Shown here: positions 1 through 8,192 of the stretch, piece after piece
Numbering within the stretch: the stretch's first letter is position 1
Layout: each line of letters opens with the position of its first letter
NCBI GenBank assembly: GCA_964472175.1
Contig: CAYYJF010000029.1
Location: 1-22,346 of the forward strand
Direction of reading: 5' to 3'
DNA length: 22,346 nucleotides
DNA from: UBA8389 sp964472175
GTDB taxonomy: Bacteria; Bacteroidota; Bacteroidia; Bacteroidales; UBA1402
Notes under the pieces: model-generated
Database searches by the model: none
What the model was told of the DNA's origin: nothing
What the model saw: only the letters and a program-made list of their open reading frames with translations
Made by a program: the position numbers and the translations under genes

Positions 1-563
1 AGAAAGCCATGACGCATAAGATCCTGGAAAACGAAGAAATCCGAAATATTTATACGGCACTGGGAGTCAGTATTGGTACAGAAGAAGATTCAAAAGCATT
101 GAATATCAGTAAACTGAGATATCACAAGATCATTATCATGACCGATGCCGATGTCGATGGTTCACACATCGACACGCTCTTGTTGACCTTCTTCTTCAGA
201 CAAATGAAGGTGCTGATTGAGAATGGGTATATTTATATTGCCACACCACCTTTGTATTTGTGCAAAAAGGGAAAAGTGGAGGAATATTGCTGGACCGAAC
301 AACAAAGAATTGCCTTCATTGATAAATATGGCGGCGGAAATGAAAATTCTGTTCATACCCAACGATATAAAGGTTTGGGAGAAATGAATGCAGAGCAACT
401 TTGGAGTACCACGATGAATCCGGAAAACCGCACATTAAGGCAGGTTACCATTGAAAATGCAGCTGACGCAGATCATGTTTTCTCCATGTTGATGGGGGAT
501 GATGTGGCTCCACGCAGAGAGTTTATTGAAGCCAATGCCAGTTATGCCAATATTGATGCTTAA
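1..563 (+). CDS. gyrB: DNA gyrase subunit B, C-terminal part (5' end outside window)
   Basis: ATP-dependent type II topoisomerase subunit that, with GyrA, introduces negative supercoils. The reading frame is open from base 3, so the visible Met at 9 is internal and the gene starts upstream. The segment holds the end of the TOPRIM domain, with the metal-binding DADVDGSHI motif near base 141, then the conserved QRYKGLGEMN motif and the closing NASYANIDA tail typical of Bacteroidota GyrB. Only a short linker separates these motifs, so the roughly 170-residue insertion found in E. coli GyrB is absent. QRYKGLGEMN argues for GyrB rather than ParE. It converges on kdsD, and a hairpin terminator follows. 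Confidence 0.95.
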   Translation, partial: KAMTHKILENEEIRNIYTALGVSIGTEEDSKALNISKLRYHKIIIMTDADVDGSHIDTLLLTFFFRQMKVLIENGYIYIATPPLYLCKKGKVEEYCWTEQQRIAFIDKYGGGNENSVHTQRYKGLGEMNAEQLWSTTMNPENRTLRQVTIENAADADHVFSMLMGDDVAPRREFIEANASYANIDA

Positions 564-594
564 TCCGACATTCTAATCAAAGGCAAATTTATAG

Positions 595-626
595 AGCCGT
601 CTCAAAAAAATTGAGGCGGCTTTTTA
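595..626 (+). terminator. Rho-independent terminator after gyrB
   Basis: A 10-11 bp stem (595-604 with 612-621, one G-T wobble) with a short A-rich loop is followed on the plus strand by TTTTTATTT. It sits 31 bp past the gyrB stop. The last bases of the converging kdsD gene (stop at 624-626) overlap the T-run, so the two genes share this site. The minus-strand side has no good T-run. Confidence 0.85.
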
Positions 627-1589
627 TTTGCTATCGTCGAAATCGATGATGTTGTGAATGGTAATTAATCCGACAATTTGATTGATGTCGTTGGGTGCAT
701 GAACGGCAATAGAGGTTATTTTATTGGTCGTCATGATGCCCAATGCATCATTTACATGCGCATGCGCAGAGATTTTCTTATAACCACAAGTCATAAAATC
801 AACCGCTTTTCTGTCTAAAATATCTTCGTAGTTTTGAATGGCTCTTCGAATGTCACCATCGGTAATGATCCCAGTCATCACATCCTGCTCATTTAAAACC
901 ATGGTCATGCCTTTTCTTCTGTCACTGATGACATAGATGACATCTTTAAAAGAATCAGATTCATGCACCGTTGGGATATCTCTGCTCATCAAATCATCCA
1001 CACGGTTATTTAATGAACGACCCAAAGCACCACCCGGGTGAAACTTCGCATAATCGTCCATTTGAAATCCCCTTTTTTTCATCAGGCAGATGGTCAACGC
1101 ATCGCCCATGACCAATGTTGCCGTGGTGGAAGTGGTCGGCGCCAAACCCAGCGGACAGGCTTCCCCCCCCACATTGACATTTAAAACAATGTCGGCTTCA
1201 CGCCCAAGTGGAGAATTGGCATTGCCAGTCATGGCAATCAGTTTTGCGCCAATTTTTCGAATGGGTGAAAGGATATTGCTGATTTCCAGTGTGCTTCCAC
1301 TGTTTGAAATGGCAATGACCACATCATCTTTCGCAACCATTCCCAGGTCGCCGTGCAATGCATCCGTCGCATTCATAAAAATGGCCATGGTACCGGTTGA
1401 AGCCAAAGAAGCCGCAATTTTCTGACCAATTAGACCGGTTTTTCCGATTCCGGTCACGACCACTTTGCCGGTTGAATTCCCAATCATATTCACGGCATCA
1501 TTGATGCTTTCACCAATCCGATTCCCAACCTTTTGCAGTTCGGCAATTTCTTGGTTAAAAACCTCTTGGCTGATTTGAATGTAATTCAT
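624..1589 (-). CDS. kdsD: D-arabinose-5-phosphate isomerase (KdsD/KpsF/GutQ family)
   Basis: Converts ribulose 5-phosphate to arabinose 5-phosphate, the first committed precursor of Kdo for the lipopolysaccharide inner core; cytoplasmic. The 321-residue product matches the usual length and order: an N-terminal SIS sugar-isomerase domain (about 30-175; GIGKTG at 47-52, NATDALHGDLG around 73-83, SNSGST at 95-100, HPGGALG at 184-190), then two CBS domains (about 204-255 and 267-318). It lies 22 bp downstream of kdsA, with no room for a promoter, so the two are almost certainly one operon supplying successive steps of one pathway. Family members can also act in capsule or sugar-alcohol metabolism (KpsF, GutQ), but the kdsA neighbour favours KdsD. 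Confidence 0.93.
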   Translation of the reverse strand: MNYIQISQEVFNQEIAELQKVGNRIGESINDAVNMIGNSTGKVVVTGIGKTGLIGQKIAASLASTGTMAIFMNATDALHGDLGMVAKDDVVIAISNSGSTLEISNILSPIRKIGAKLIAMTGNANSPLGREADIVLNVNVGGEACPLGLAPTTSTTATLVMGDALTICLMKKRGFQMDDYAKFHPGGALGRSLNNRVDDLMSRDIPTVHESDSFKDVIYVISDRRKGMTMVLNEQDVMTGIITDGDIRRAIQNYEDILDRKAVDFMTCGYKKISAHAHVNDALGIMTTNKITSIAVHAPNDINQIVGLITIHNIIDFDDSK

Positions 1590-1611
1590 AGAGAGAACGT
1601 TATGTTATCGA

Positions 1612-2448
1612 TTAGGCTTTTATTAAAGAGTCAATGTCTTTGGCTTGTTTCAGAATGTCAAAGACTGAATGCAGTTTCAGTTGATTCGGCCCGTCAGAAA
1701 TGGCGTTGTCCGGATCGGGGTGAATCTCGGCAAAAACAGCATCAATGCCAACAGCCAGTGCCGCACGAATCAGTGGGGGAACCAAGTCTCTGTTTCCACC
1801 GGTAGAAGTGCCTTGTCCTCCCGGTTTTTGCACCGAATGGGTTGCATCAAAAACAATGGGGTAACCCAAAGCCCGCATTTCCACCAAGCCCGTCATATCT
1901 ACAATCAAATTGTTGTAACCGAAAGAGCTTCCGCGTTCACAAAGCAAAATGTTCCTGTTGCCCGCCTCTTCCAATTTGCTGACCACGTTTTTCATGTCCC
2001 AGGGAGCCATAAACTGTCCTTTCTTGACATTGACGACTTTACCAGTATTGGCAGCAGCAACCAACAAGTCTGTTTGTCTGGATAAAAATGCAGGAATCTG
2101 CAGCATATCAACCACCTCGCCCACAATAGGGCATTGCCATGTTTCGTGAACATCCGTGACCAAAGGAACGCCAAAAGTCTCCCTGACTTTTTCAAGAATT
2201 CTAAGTCCCTCCTCCATGCCTACACCCCTGTTCGAGTGGATGGAAGAACGGTTGGCTTTGTCGAATGATGATTTGAAAATATAGGGAATATTGAGTTCTG
2301 AACAATGCGAAACCAGCTTTTCAGCGACCTGCATGACCATTTTCTCACTTTCTATGGCACAAGGCCCTGCGATTAAAACAAAAGGCTTGTTTCCACCAAT
2401 GGAAACATTTCCAGACATAGAAATCACATGGGTTGGTGGTAAATCCAT
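1612..2448 (-). CDS. kdsA: 3-deoxy-D-manno-octulosonate 8-phosphate synthase
   Basis: Condenses phosphoenolpyruvate with arabinose 5-phosphate to Kdo 8-phosphate in the cytoplasm, using the product of the downstream kdsD. The 278-residue protein is full length with the family motifs in order: GPCAIES (28-34), FKSSFDKANRSS (58-69), TDVHE (98-102), PAFLSRQTDL (119-128), KKGQFMAPWDM (142-152), DATHSVQKPGG (201-211) and EIHPDPDNAISDG (241-253). Cys30, His204, Glu241 and Asp252 match the four metal ligands of the metal-dependent class (Aquifex type); the E. coli metal-independent enzyme has Asn in place of the Cys. It is the first gene of the kdsA-kdsD operon, with a promoter element at 2510-2517. 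Confidence 0.96.
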   Translation of the reverse strand: MDLPPTHVISMSGNVSIGGNKPFVLIAGPCAIESEKMVMQVAEKLVSHCSELNIPYIFKSSFDKANRSSIHSNRGVGMEEGLRILEKVRETFGVPLVTDVHETWQCPIVGEVVDMLQIPAFLSRQTDLLVAAANTGKVVNVKKGQFMAPWDMKNVVSKLEEAGNRNILLCERGSSFGYNNLIVDMTGLVEMRALGYPIVFDATHSVQKPGGQGTSTGGNRDLVPPLIRAALAVGIDAVFAEIHPDPDNAISDGPNQLKLHSVFDILKQAKDIDSLIKA

Positions 2449-2509
2449 ATATAAAACGGTTTAAGGTCGTACCCCTAAGAGGCATATTCGTTGATGACTT
2501 ACGTGCGAG

Positions 2510-2517
2510 CAAAGGTA
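2510..2517 (-). promoter_or_regulatory. Bacteroidota-type -7 element for kdsA-kdsD
   Basis: The minus strand reads TACCTTTG, an exact match to the TAnnTTTG -7 consensus of Bacteroidota housekeeping promoters. It lies 61 bp before the kdsA ATG, giving a leader of about 55 nt. No TTTG-type -33 box is evident at the usual spacing. It faces away from the metH element only 23 bp away. Confidence 0.65.
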
Positions 2518-2540
2518 TCCATTCCAGTCGAAAAAATGCC

Positions 2541-2548
2541 TATCTTTG
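2541..2548 (+). promoter_or_regulatory. Bacteroidota-type -7 element for metH
   Basis: TATCTTTG matches TAnnTTTG exactly and ends 20 bp before the metH ATG, so the predicted leader is only about 15 nt. No -33 TTTG is visible. The divergent kdsA element lies just upstream, so the two promoters would overlap in footprint. The 120-bp gap has no room for a full cobalamin riboswitch between promoter and start. Confidence 0.65.
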
Positions 2549-2568
2549 CATAAAAATTACGTAATCCA

Positions 2569-5500
2569 ATGAATGCGACATTACTAGAGTTGTTGGCAAA
2601 AAAAATATTTGTATTGGACGGAGCTACCGGTTCAATGATTCAAACTTTTCAATTAACCGAATCCGATTTCAGAGGAGATCGATTCAAAAATTGGGATAAA
2701 AATCTAAAAGGTAACAACGATTTGCTGTGCCTGACCAAGCCCGAAGTGGTTACGGCCATACATGAAGCCTATTTGCAAGCCGGAGCCGATTTGATCGAAA
2801 CCAACTCCTTCAATGCAACGTTCATCTCCCTTGCCGATTATGGCATGGAAGGATTGGCCTACGAAATCAATAAAAATGCAGCATCCCTAGCCAAAGCAGC
2901 TGCACAGAAATACAGCGCATTAACACCGGACAAACCCAGATTTGTGGTGGGCTCGATGGGTCCCACCAATAAAACCGCATCCATGTCGCCCGATGTCTCT
3001 GACCCCGCTGCCAGAAGCATCACCTTTGATGCATTGGTACAAGCTTACAGAGAACAAATCAGCGGATTAAGGGATGGTGGTGCCGATATCCTGTTGGTTG
3101 AAACCATTTTCGACACCCTTAATGCCAAGGCGGCTTTGTTTGCCATTGAGCAAGAAGCAGAAACCACCGGCATAGAGCTTCCTGTCATGATTTCCGTGAC
3201 TGTAGCCGATACCAGTGGCCGAACCCTTTCTGGTCAAACCCTGAAAGCCTTTTTGACTTCCGTTTCACACCTGCCCGTCTTGAGCATTGGCATGAATTGT
3301 GGCTTTGGTGCCACTCAAATGAAACCCTATTTGGAAGAATTGGTCAATAGCACCGCCTTTAGAATCAGCTTGCATCCCAATGCCGGTTTGCCCAATCAGC
3401 TTGGTGAATACGATGAATTGCCCGAAACCATGGCCAAAACCATCGAAGAATATTTGCAAAAAGGCTGGATCAACATCATTGGAGGATGCTGTGGCACAAG
3501 ACCCGCGCACATTGCCGCCATTGCAGAAGTGGCCAAAAAATATGCGCCCCGACCCATTCAAACGTATGTCCCTCAAACATGGGTCAGCGGTTTGGAGCCT
3601 TTGCACATTCATCCAGAAAGCAATTTTATCAACATCGGGGAACGATGCAATGTGGCCGGCTCCAGAAAGTTTGCACGCCTGATGAAAGAGGAAAAATTTG
3701 AGGAAGCCCTGTCCATTGCCCGTTTGCAAGTAGAAAATGGTGCTCAGGTGCTGGATATCTGTATGGATGATGCCATGTTGGATGCCCAGACCTGTATGGT
3801 TCATTTCCTTCACCTCATCGCCTCTGAGCCAGAAATATCCAAAGTACCGATGATGATCGACTCCTCCAAGTGGGAAGTCATCGAAGCCGGATTGAAGTGC
3901 GTTCAGGGCAAATCTATTGTGAATTCCATCAGTTTAAAAGAAGGAGAAGCCGCATTTTTGGAAAAAGCCAGATTGATTCACCGCTATGGTGCAGCCGTGG
4001 TGGTGATGCTCTTTGACGAAAACGGACAGGCCGATAGCTACGACCGAAAAATTCAAGTCGCCAAAAGAAGTTATGATTTGCTCGTGCAACATGGTTTCCC
4101 AGCCGAAGACATCATCTTTGATCCCAATGTGTTGGCCATTGCAACAGGCATTGCTGAGCACGACAACTATGGTGTTGATTTCATACAATCGTGCACCTGG
4201 ATCAAAGCAAATTTGCCTCATGCCAAAATCAGTGGTGGTATCAGCAACCTATCCTTTTCCTTCAGAGGCAACGATTTGGTGCGTGAAGCCATCCATTCCG
4301 TCTTTTTGTATCATGCCATCAAAGCCGGTCTGGACATGGGCATTGTCAATGCAGGCCAGATGACCCCTTACGACCAAATCGATGTGCAGTTGTTAAAGTT
4401 GACAGAAGACGTCGTTCTAAACAGACGTTCCGATGCAACCGAAGAAATGCTCTCCTATGCAGAGCAACTCAAAATCTCGGCTGAACCCAAATTGGCCAAT
4501 TCCGATGAGCAGCAACAAAGTTGGCGCAATCTGCCTGTCGAAGAAAGACTCAAACACGCCTTGGTGCGGGGTATCTCAGATTTTCTGGAACAAGATATAA
4601 CAGAGTGCATTGCGCTGTATCCGGTTGCCATTGACATCATTGAAGGCCCCCTAATGCAGGGCATGAATACCGTTGGTGATTTGTTTGGAGATGGCAAAAT
4701 GTTTTTGCCTCAAGTAGTTAAAAGTGCCAGGGTGATGAAAGCCTGTGTGGCCATTTTGGAGCCGCTCATATTATCACAGAAGAAAAATGCAGAAACAAAA
4801 CCCGTCAAATTCTTGTTGGCAACCGTAAAGGGCGATGTTCATGACATAGGAAAAAATATCGTCAGTGTGGTGCTATCCTGTAACGGTTTTGAAATCATTG
4901 ACTTAGGCGTGATGGTGCCGGGTGAAAAAATCATTGAAGAAGCCATCAAACACCAAGTTGATGCGGTTGGTTTAAGCGGATTGATTACCCCTTCTCTGGA
5001 TGAAATGGCCAAAGTTTGCCGGAGCATGCAGGAAAAAGGGATGAACATTCCCATTCTCATTGGCGGCGCCACCACCAGTGAACTCCATACCTCCATCAAA
5101 ATTGCCCCGACGTACGAAGGTGGCGTGTTTTACGTCAAGGATGCATCCCGCGCTTCCAATGTGCTGAAAAATGTGACCGACCAACACCTGAAATCTGCCT
5201 TCAGAAAAGAGACAGATGAAAGATATGCAAACGTACGGGCCTTGTATGAACAAACCAGGCGTAAATCCGATTATTTAAAATTGACCGATGCCAGAAACAA
5301 TGGCTTGAAGCTGGATTGGGCCAAAGAACAGATCGCAATTCCAAATCAATTGGGAATCACCGAATATGCGGATTTCCCTTTGAGCGAAATCATCCCTTTT
5401 ATTGATTGGACGTATTTCTTTTATACCTGGGATATGCGCGGAACATACCCTGCTGTTTTGGATCATCCGGAAAAAGGGAAAGAAGCCAGAATATTGTTTG

Positions 5501-6219
5501 AAGATGCCAATCTCATCCTAAAAGATTTGGAAAGGAACCAAAAGATCAAAGCCAAAGCTGTTGTGGGATTGTTTCCTGCGAACGCTTCGGGTGACGACAT
5601 CGTTGTTGATAAAAACGGACAACAAATTCCGTTTTACCATTTGAGAGATCAACGCAAACGTGCTGAAGGCGAGCCAAACCTGTGTTTGTCCGATTTTATT
5701 GCGCCAAAAGAATCCGGCATTCAGGATTATATTGGTGGATTTTCTGCATCGATTTTTCAGCAACCCGAAAATTTGTCCCAACAGGCCAGACAGTCGGGTG
5801 ACGATTATACAGCCTTGTTGATTGAAACCCTTTGTGATCGGTTGGTAGAAGCCTTTGCCGAATTGCTGCATTTGAAAGTCCGTAAGGAATTGTGGGGTTA
5901 TGCACCCAATGAACCCCTTGATTTTGACGCGATCAGAGCCGAAAAATACAGTGGAATAAGACCGGCTATCGGCTATCCTGCTTGTCCTGACCACAGCGAA
6001 AAATTGCGCTTGTTTGAATTGCTGGAAGTAACCAAACGAACAGGTGCCAGCTTGACCGACAGTTATATGATGAATCCTGCCTCTTCGGTCTGTGGTTTTT
6101 ATCTGGCCAATCCTGCTGCCAAATACTACAACATCATCCACATCACAAAAGATCAGGCCGATGACTATTTTAAAAGAAAAGGCCGGGTGTTTGAACCGAT
6201 GCGTCAATTCATCATTTAA
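2569..6219 (+). CDS. metH: Cobalamin-dependent methionine synthase, full length
   Basis: Transfers the methyl group of 5-methyltetrahydrofolate through methylcobalamin to homocysteine, giving methionine and tetrahydrofolate. The 1216 residues (E. coli has 1227) hold all modules in order: homocysteine-binding barrel (about 1-330, zinc ligands Cys244 in GMNCGFG and Cys307-Cys308 in GGCCGT), pterin-binding barrel (about 345-610), cobalamin cap helices (about 640-740), cobalamin-binding Rossmann domain (GDVHDIG, axial ligand His758), and AdoMet reactivation domain (about 900-1216, RPAIGYPACPDHSEK from Arg1131). With its own reactivation domain it should need only an electron donor. The start is fixed by the promoter just upstream. 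It is monocistronic and ends overlapping the stop of the converging patatin gene. Confidence 0.97.
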   Translation: MNATLLELLAKKIFVLDGATGSMIQTFQLTESDFRGDRFKNWDKNLKGNNDLLCLTKPEVVTAIHEAYLQAGADLIETNSFNATFISLADYGMEGLAYEINKNAASLAKAAAQKYSALTPDKPRFVVGSMGPTNKTASMSPDVSDPAARSITFDALVQAYREQISGLRDGGADILLVETIFDTLNAKAALFAIEQEAETTGIELPVMISVTVADTSGRTLSGQTLKAFLTSVSHLPVLSIGMNCGFGATQMKPYLEELVNSTAFRISLHPNAGLPNQLGEYDELPETMAKTIEEYLQKGWINIIGGCCGTRPAHIAAIAEVAKKYAPRPIQTYVPQTWVSGLEPLHIHPESNFINIGERCNVAGSRKFARLMKEEKFEEALSIARLQVENGAQVLDICMDDAMLDAQTCMVHFLHLIASEPEISKVPMMIDSSKWEVIEAGLKCVQGKSIVNSISLKEGEAAFLEKARLIHRYGAAVVVMLFDENGQADSYDRKIQVAKRSYDLLVQHGFPAEDIIFDPNVLAIATGIAEHDNYGVDFIQSCTWIKANLPHAKISGGISNLSFSFRGNDLVREAIHSVFLYHAIKAGLDMGIVNAGQMTPYDQIDVQLLKLTEDVVLNRRSDATEEMLSYAEQLKISAEPKLANSDEQQQSWRNLPVEERLKHALVRGISDFLEQDITECIALYPVAIDIIEGPLMQGMNTVGDLFGDGKMFLPQVVKSARVMKACVAILEPLILSQKKNAETKPVKFLLATVKGDVHDIGKNIVSVVLSCNGFEIIDLGVMVPGEKIIEEAIKHQVDAVGLSGLITPSLDEMAKVCRSMQEKGMNIPILIGGATTSELHTSIKIAPTYEGGVFYVKDASRASNVLKNVTDQHLKSAFRKETDERYANVRALYEQTRRKSDYLKLTDARNNGLKLDWAKEQIAIPNQLGITEYADFPLSEIIPFIDWTYFFYTWDMRGTYPAVLDHPEKGKEARILFEDANLILKDLERNQKIKAKAVVGLFPANASGDDIVVDKNGQQIPFYHLRDQRKRAEGEPNLCLSDFIAPKESGIQDYIGGFSASIFQQPENLSQQARQSGDDYTALLIETLCDRLVEAFAELLHLKVRKELWGYAPNEPLDFDAIRAEKYSGIRPAIGYPACPDHSEKLRLFELLEVTKRTGASLTDSYMMNPASSVCGFYLANPAAKYYNIIHITKDQADDYFKRKGRVFEPMRQFII

Positions 6220-7016
6220 AGGGATAAAATTTCAGGGTTGTTTTTGATGTATTCTTTGGCATCCTTGTATCCGTGCCGGTAGATTTTCAAGTAGGATTCA
6301 AAATTGAATTCGTGGTGGTGCTCCAGGCTGTATGACTCAATCACATGGCTGCAAAGTGCCTTCCCTGGTCTGGAATTGACATGTTGAATGCCCCGCAATG
6401 CTGAAACAATGGCATTGATGGGCCGTTTCATCTGTTTTGGCGGAAGGTAGGGCAACACATCCACCCCGACCACCGCTCTGCAACTTTTTGCCAGCGGTTG
6501 AGTCGGAAAATTGTTGAGGATGCCACCATCCAAATAATATTGTCCATTCATTTCAACCGCCTCAAAGACACCGGGTATACTGGATGAGGCGGTGACCCAT
6601 TCAGCCAAATTTCCTCCTGAATCTTTGATTTCCCAAGCCATGCTGCTCATATTGGTCACACAGATATGCATTTTTTTGGGTAACCCTTCGAAAGAATTAT
6701 GAGGGATGAGCTCGTGGAGTAGATCTGTAACAACCATGTGCGTGGAAAACCCCGATTTCCAAAACCCGGGTTTAAACCGAAGCAATTTAGTCACTTTGTA
6801 CAAACGATCCTGTTCGATGAGTTTCAACATTTCCTCAGGTGTAAAACCGGCTGCAAATAAGGTGCCAATGATGGCGCCCATGCTTGTTCCGGAGACCACT
6901 TCAAAATTCAGACCGTTTTCCAGTAAAGCTTGCAAAACACCAATATGTGCCAATCCGATGGCTCCACCGCCTGAAAGACAAATACCCAATGGCGCAAGAT
7001 GATCCAGCTTATCCAT
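6216..7016 (-). CDS. Patatin-like phospholipase family protein (RssA-like)
   Basis: A predicted cytoplasmic serine acyl hydrolase of 266 residues. The patatin signature is complete: an oxyanion loop GGGAIG at 16-21, the nucleophile elbow GTSMG with Ser45, and the DGG motif with Asp163 completing the Ser-Asp dyad. There is no signal peptide and no C-terminal barrel, so it is a short bacterial RssA/YlbK-type patatin rather than a PlpD-type secreted fusion. It lies 55 bp downstream of the outer-membrane barrel gene but has its own promoter at 7034-7065. A role in lipid turnover linked to the upstream transport cassette is possible but rests only on position. The substrate is unknown. Its stop codon overlaps the metH stop. 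Confidence 0.9.
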   Translation of the reverse strand: MDKLDHLAPLGICLSGGGAIGLAHIGVLQALLENGLNFEVVSGTSMGAIIGTLFAAGFTPEEMLKLIEQDRLYKVTKLLRFKPGFWKSGFSTHMVVTDLLHELIPHNSFEGLPKKMHICVTNMSSMAWEIKDSGGNLAEWVTASSSIPGVFEAVEMNGQYYLDGGILNNFPTQPLAKSCRAVVGVDVLPYLPPKQMKRPINAIVSALRGIQHVNSRPGKALCSHVIESYSLEHHHEFNFESYLKIYRHGYKDAKEYIKNNPEILSL

Positions 7017-7033
7017 ATCATTTTTATTTTAAC

Positions 7034-7065
7034 CAAAGATAATGCTGATTTTGTGAAAAAATCAA
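7034..7065 (-). promoter_or_regulatory. Promoter for the patatin gene
   Basis: On the minus strand a TTG (7065-7063) lies 21 nt before TATCTTTG (7041-7034), an exact TAnnTTTG -7 element. It ends 17 nt before the patatin ATG and lies after the stop of the upstream barrel gene, so the patatin can be transcribed apart from the cassette. A weak hairpin (GATTTT/AAAATC) in the spacer is not convincing as a terminator. Confidence 0.6.
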
Positions 7066-7071
7066 CCTATT

Positions 7072-8190
7072 TTAAAAACTCCAGGCGATTCTGGCATAGA
7101 CTGCATAAAGTGTTGAAGACCCACCATTTGCTGAAAAAGCCGATCCATTCAGGATTTGTCCCAAAATCAAGGCATTCAAATTGTCCGTAAGGGAGACATC
7201 GATGCTTGGGCTCAGGTAATACGCGTGATCCTGAAAGTTGTACATGCCGGCCAAAGAAGATTTGAAGATGGGTGAAAACGAATGCGAAACAAGTCCAAAA
7301 CCACCGAATTTTCCAAAAGAGAGGCGCTTGGGGTCCAAGGAGGCTCCGTTGGATAGCGGTGCGTAGGAGCGGTTGTATGATGCATGATTGTTGAAAATGC
7401 ACGTCGCATGCAAATACCATTCACCTGGCAAGGCCCGATCTACATCCAGCGTGCCAACCAATGTTTTATCCGAATAGACAGAGACTTCACCCCTGAATGC
7501 CAAGTCTTGAATGTTGCCCGACCAACCTCCTCCTGCCATCCAATCCCGACCAACCTTTCCTGCAAGCAACTGCCAATCAATATCATGCTGATTGAAGAAA
7601 TAGCGCATGGCAGCAGTCACTTGCCTGTTGCTGTCTAATTTGATGGCCAAATCCAAGGCCGCATTGTCCGAAGTATAACAGGTCAACGACACGGCATCAC
7701 TTCCGGGACGTTCCTGATAATCAAAATCCATATAAGAATAAGAATTGAACAAATCATTGGGATTCCAAACCAAACCAATGCCCCAGTTGATGCGTTGTCG
7801 ACCAACACGCAACTCCCAGTTTTTGAAGGTGCATGCGCCATAGAGTCTGTCCAGCGCTGTGTTCATGAAGTAACCCGGTTGGGTGATGGTGTTTTTTGTT
7901 AAATCCAACAGCCCGGAATCATATTCAAAGAGCGTGGCATAAGTCGGATTTTTGCGTATTAGTGGGCCGGATAATATCCTGTTTCGCAATCCAAGATGTA
8001 CTTGCACAGATGGCAGCAAATGGGCCTCCAATTCAAAACGTTGTTGAAATTGGTTGAAGGTGTAATGTTGATTCTGACGAAAAAAACCCTGCATGTCTGT
8101 CACTTTCCCTGAAAAATTCAGTTCCGTTTGTGAGAAGCCAAGCATCGGAAAGCCACCCATCAATAAAAGCAACCAAATGCGGGTTCGCAT
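7072..8190 (-). CDS. Predicted outer-membrane beta-barrel protein, last gene of the Lol-like cassette
   Basis: I do not recognise a named family. The 372-residue product starts with a clear signal peptide (basic MRTR, hydrophobic stretch to about 18, cleavage near FSQ at 19-21). The rest has no transmembrane helix but many short alternating, aromatic-rich stretches with Gly/Asn/Asp turns, and ends in ARIAWSF, a C-terminal aromatic typical of barrel proteins assembled by BAM. Motifs such as VGRQRINWGIGLVWNPNDLF recall porin-like proteins of the DUF1302 sort found beside LolA-like genes in other phyla, a similarity from memory. It starts 2 bp after the ATPase stop, so it is translated with the transporter. 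It is the likely outer-membrane end of that system, as exit port or acceptor. Confidence 0.8.
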   Translation of the reverse strand: MRTRIWLLLLMGGFPMLGFSQTELNFSGKVTDMQGFFRQNQHYTFNQFQQRFELEAHLLPSVQVHLGLRNRILSGPLIRKNPTYATLFEYDSGLLDLTKNTITQPGYFMNTALDRLYGACTFKNWELRVGRQRINWGIGLVWNPNDLFNSYSYMDFDYQERPGSDAVSLTCYTSDNAALDLAIKLDSNRQVTAAMRYFFNQHDIDWQLLAGKVGRDWMAGGGWSGNIQDLAFRGEVSVYSDKTLVGTLDVDRALPGEWYLHATCIFNNHASYNRSYAPLSNGASLDPKRLSFGKFGGFGLVSHSFSPIFKSSLAGMYNFQDHAYYLSPSIDVSLTDNLNALILGQILNGSAFSANGGSSTLYAVYARIAWSF

Positions 8191-8192
8191 AG

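Noticed and set aside
2461..2478. Imperfect inverted repeat in the kdsA leader
   Set aside because: Mismatched and bulged, with a 3-nt loop and no T-run; not distinguishable from chance.
3265..3813. 182-codon antisense frame inside metH
   Set aside because: Covers conserved homocysteine- and pterin-domain coding sequence on the other strand; no motifs, no promoter.
5518..6207. Long open frame of 229 codons antisense to the metH 3' end
   Set aside because: It lies wholly within the well-supported AdoMet domain of metH, has no recognisable domain and overlaps the converging region; a shadow frame.
6216..8190. Patatin plus barrel as a split PlpD-type (type Vd) autotransporter
   Set aside because: The patatin lacks a signal peptide and POTRA domain, and the barrel does not look like the BamA/TpsB family; separate proteins are more likely.
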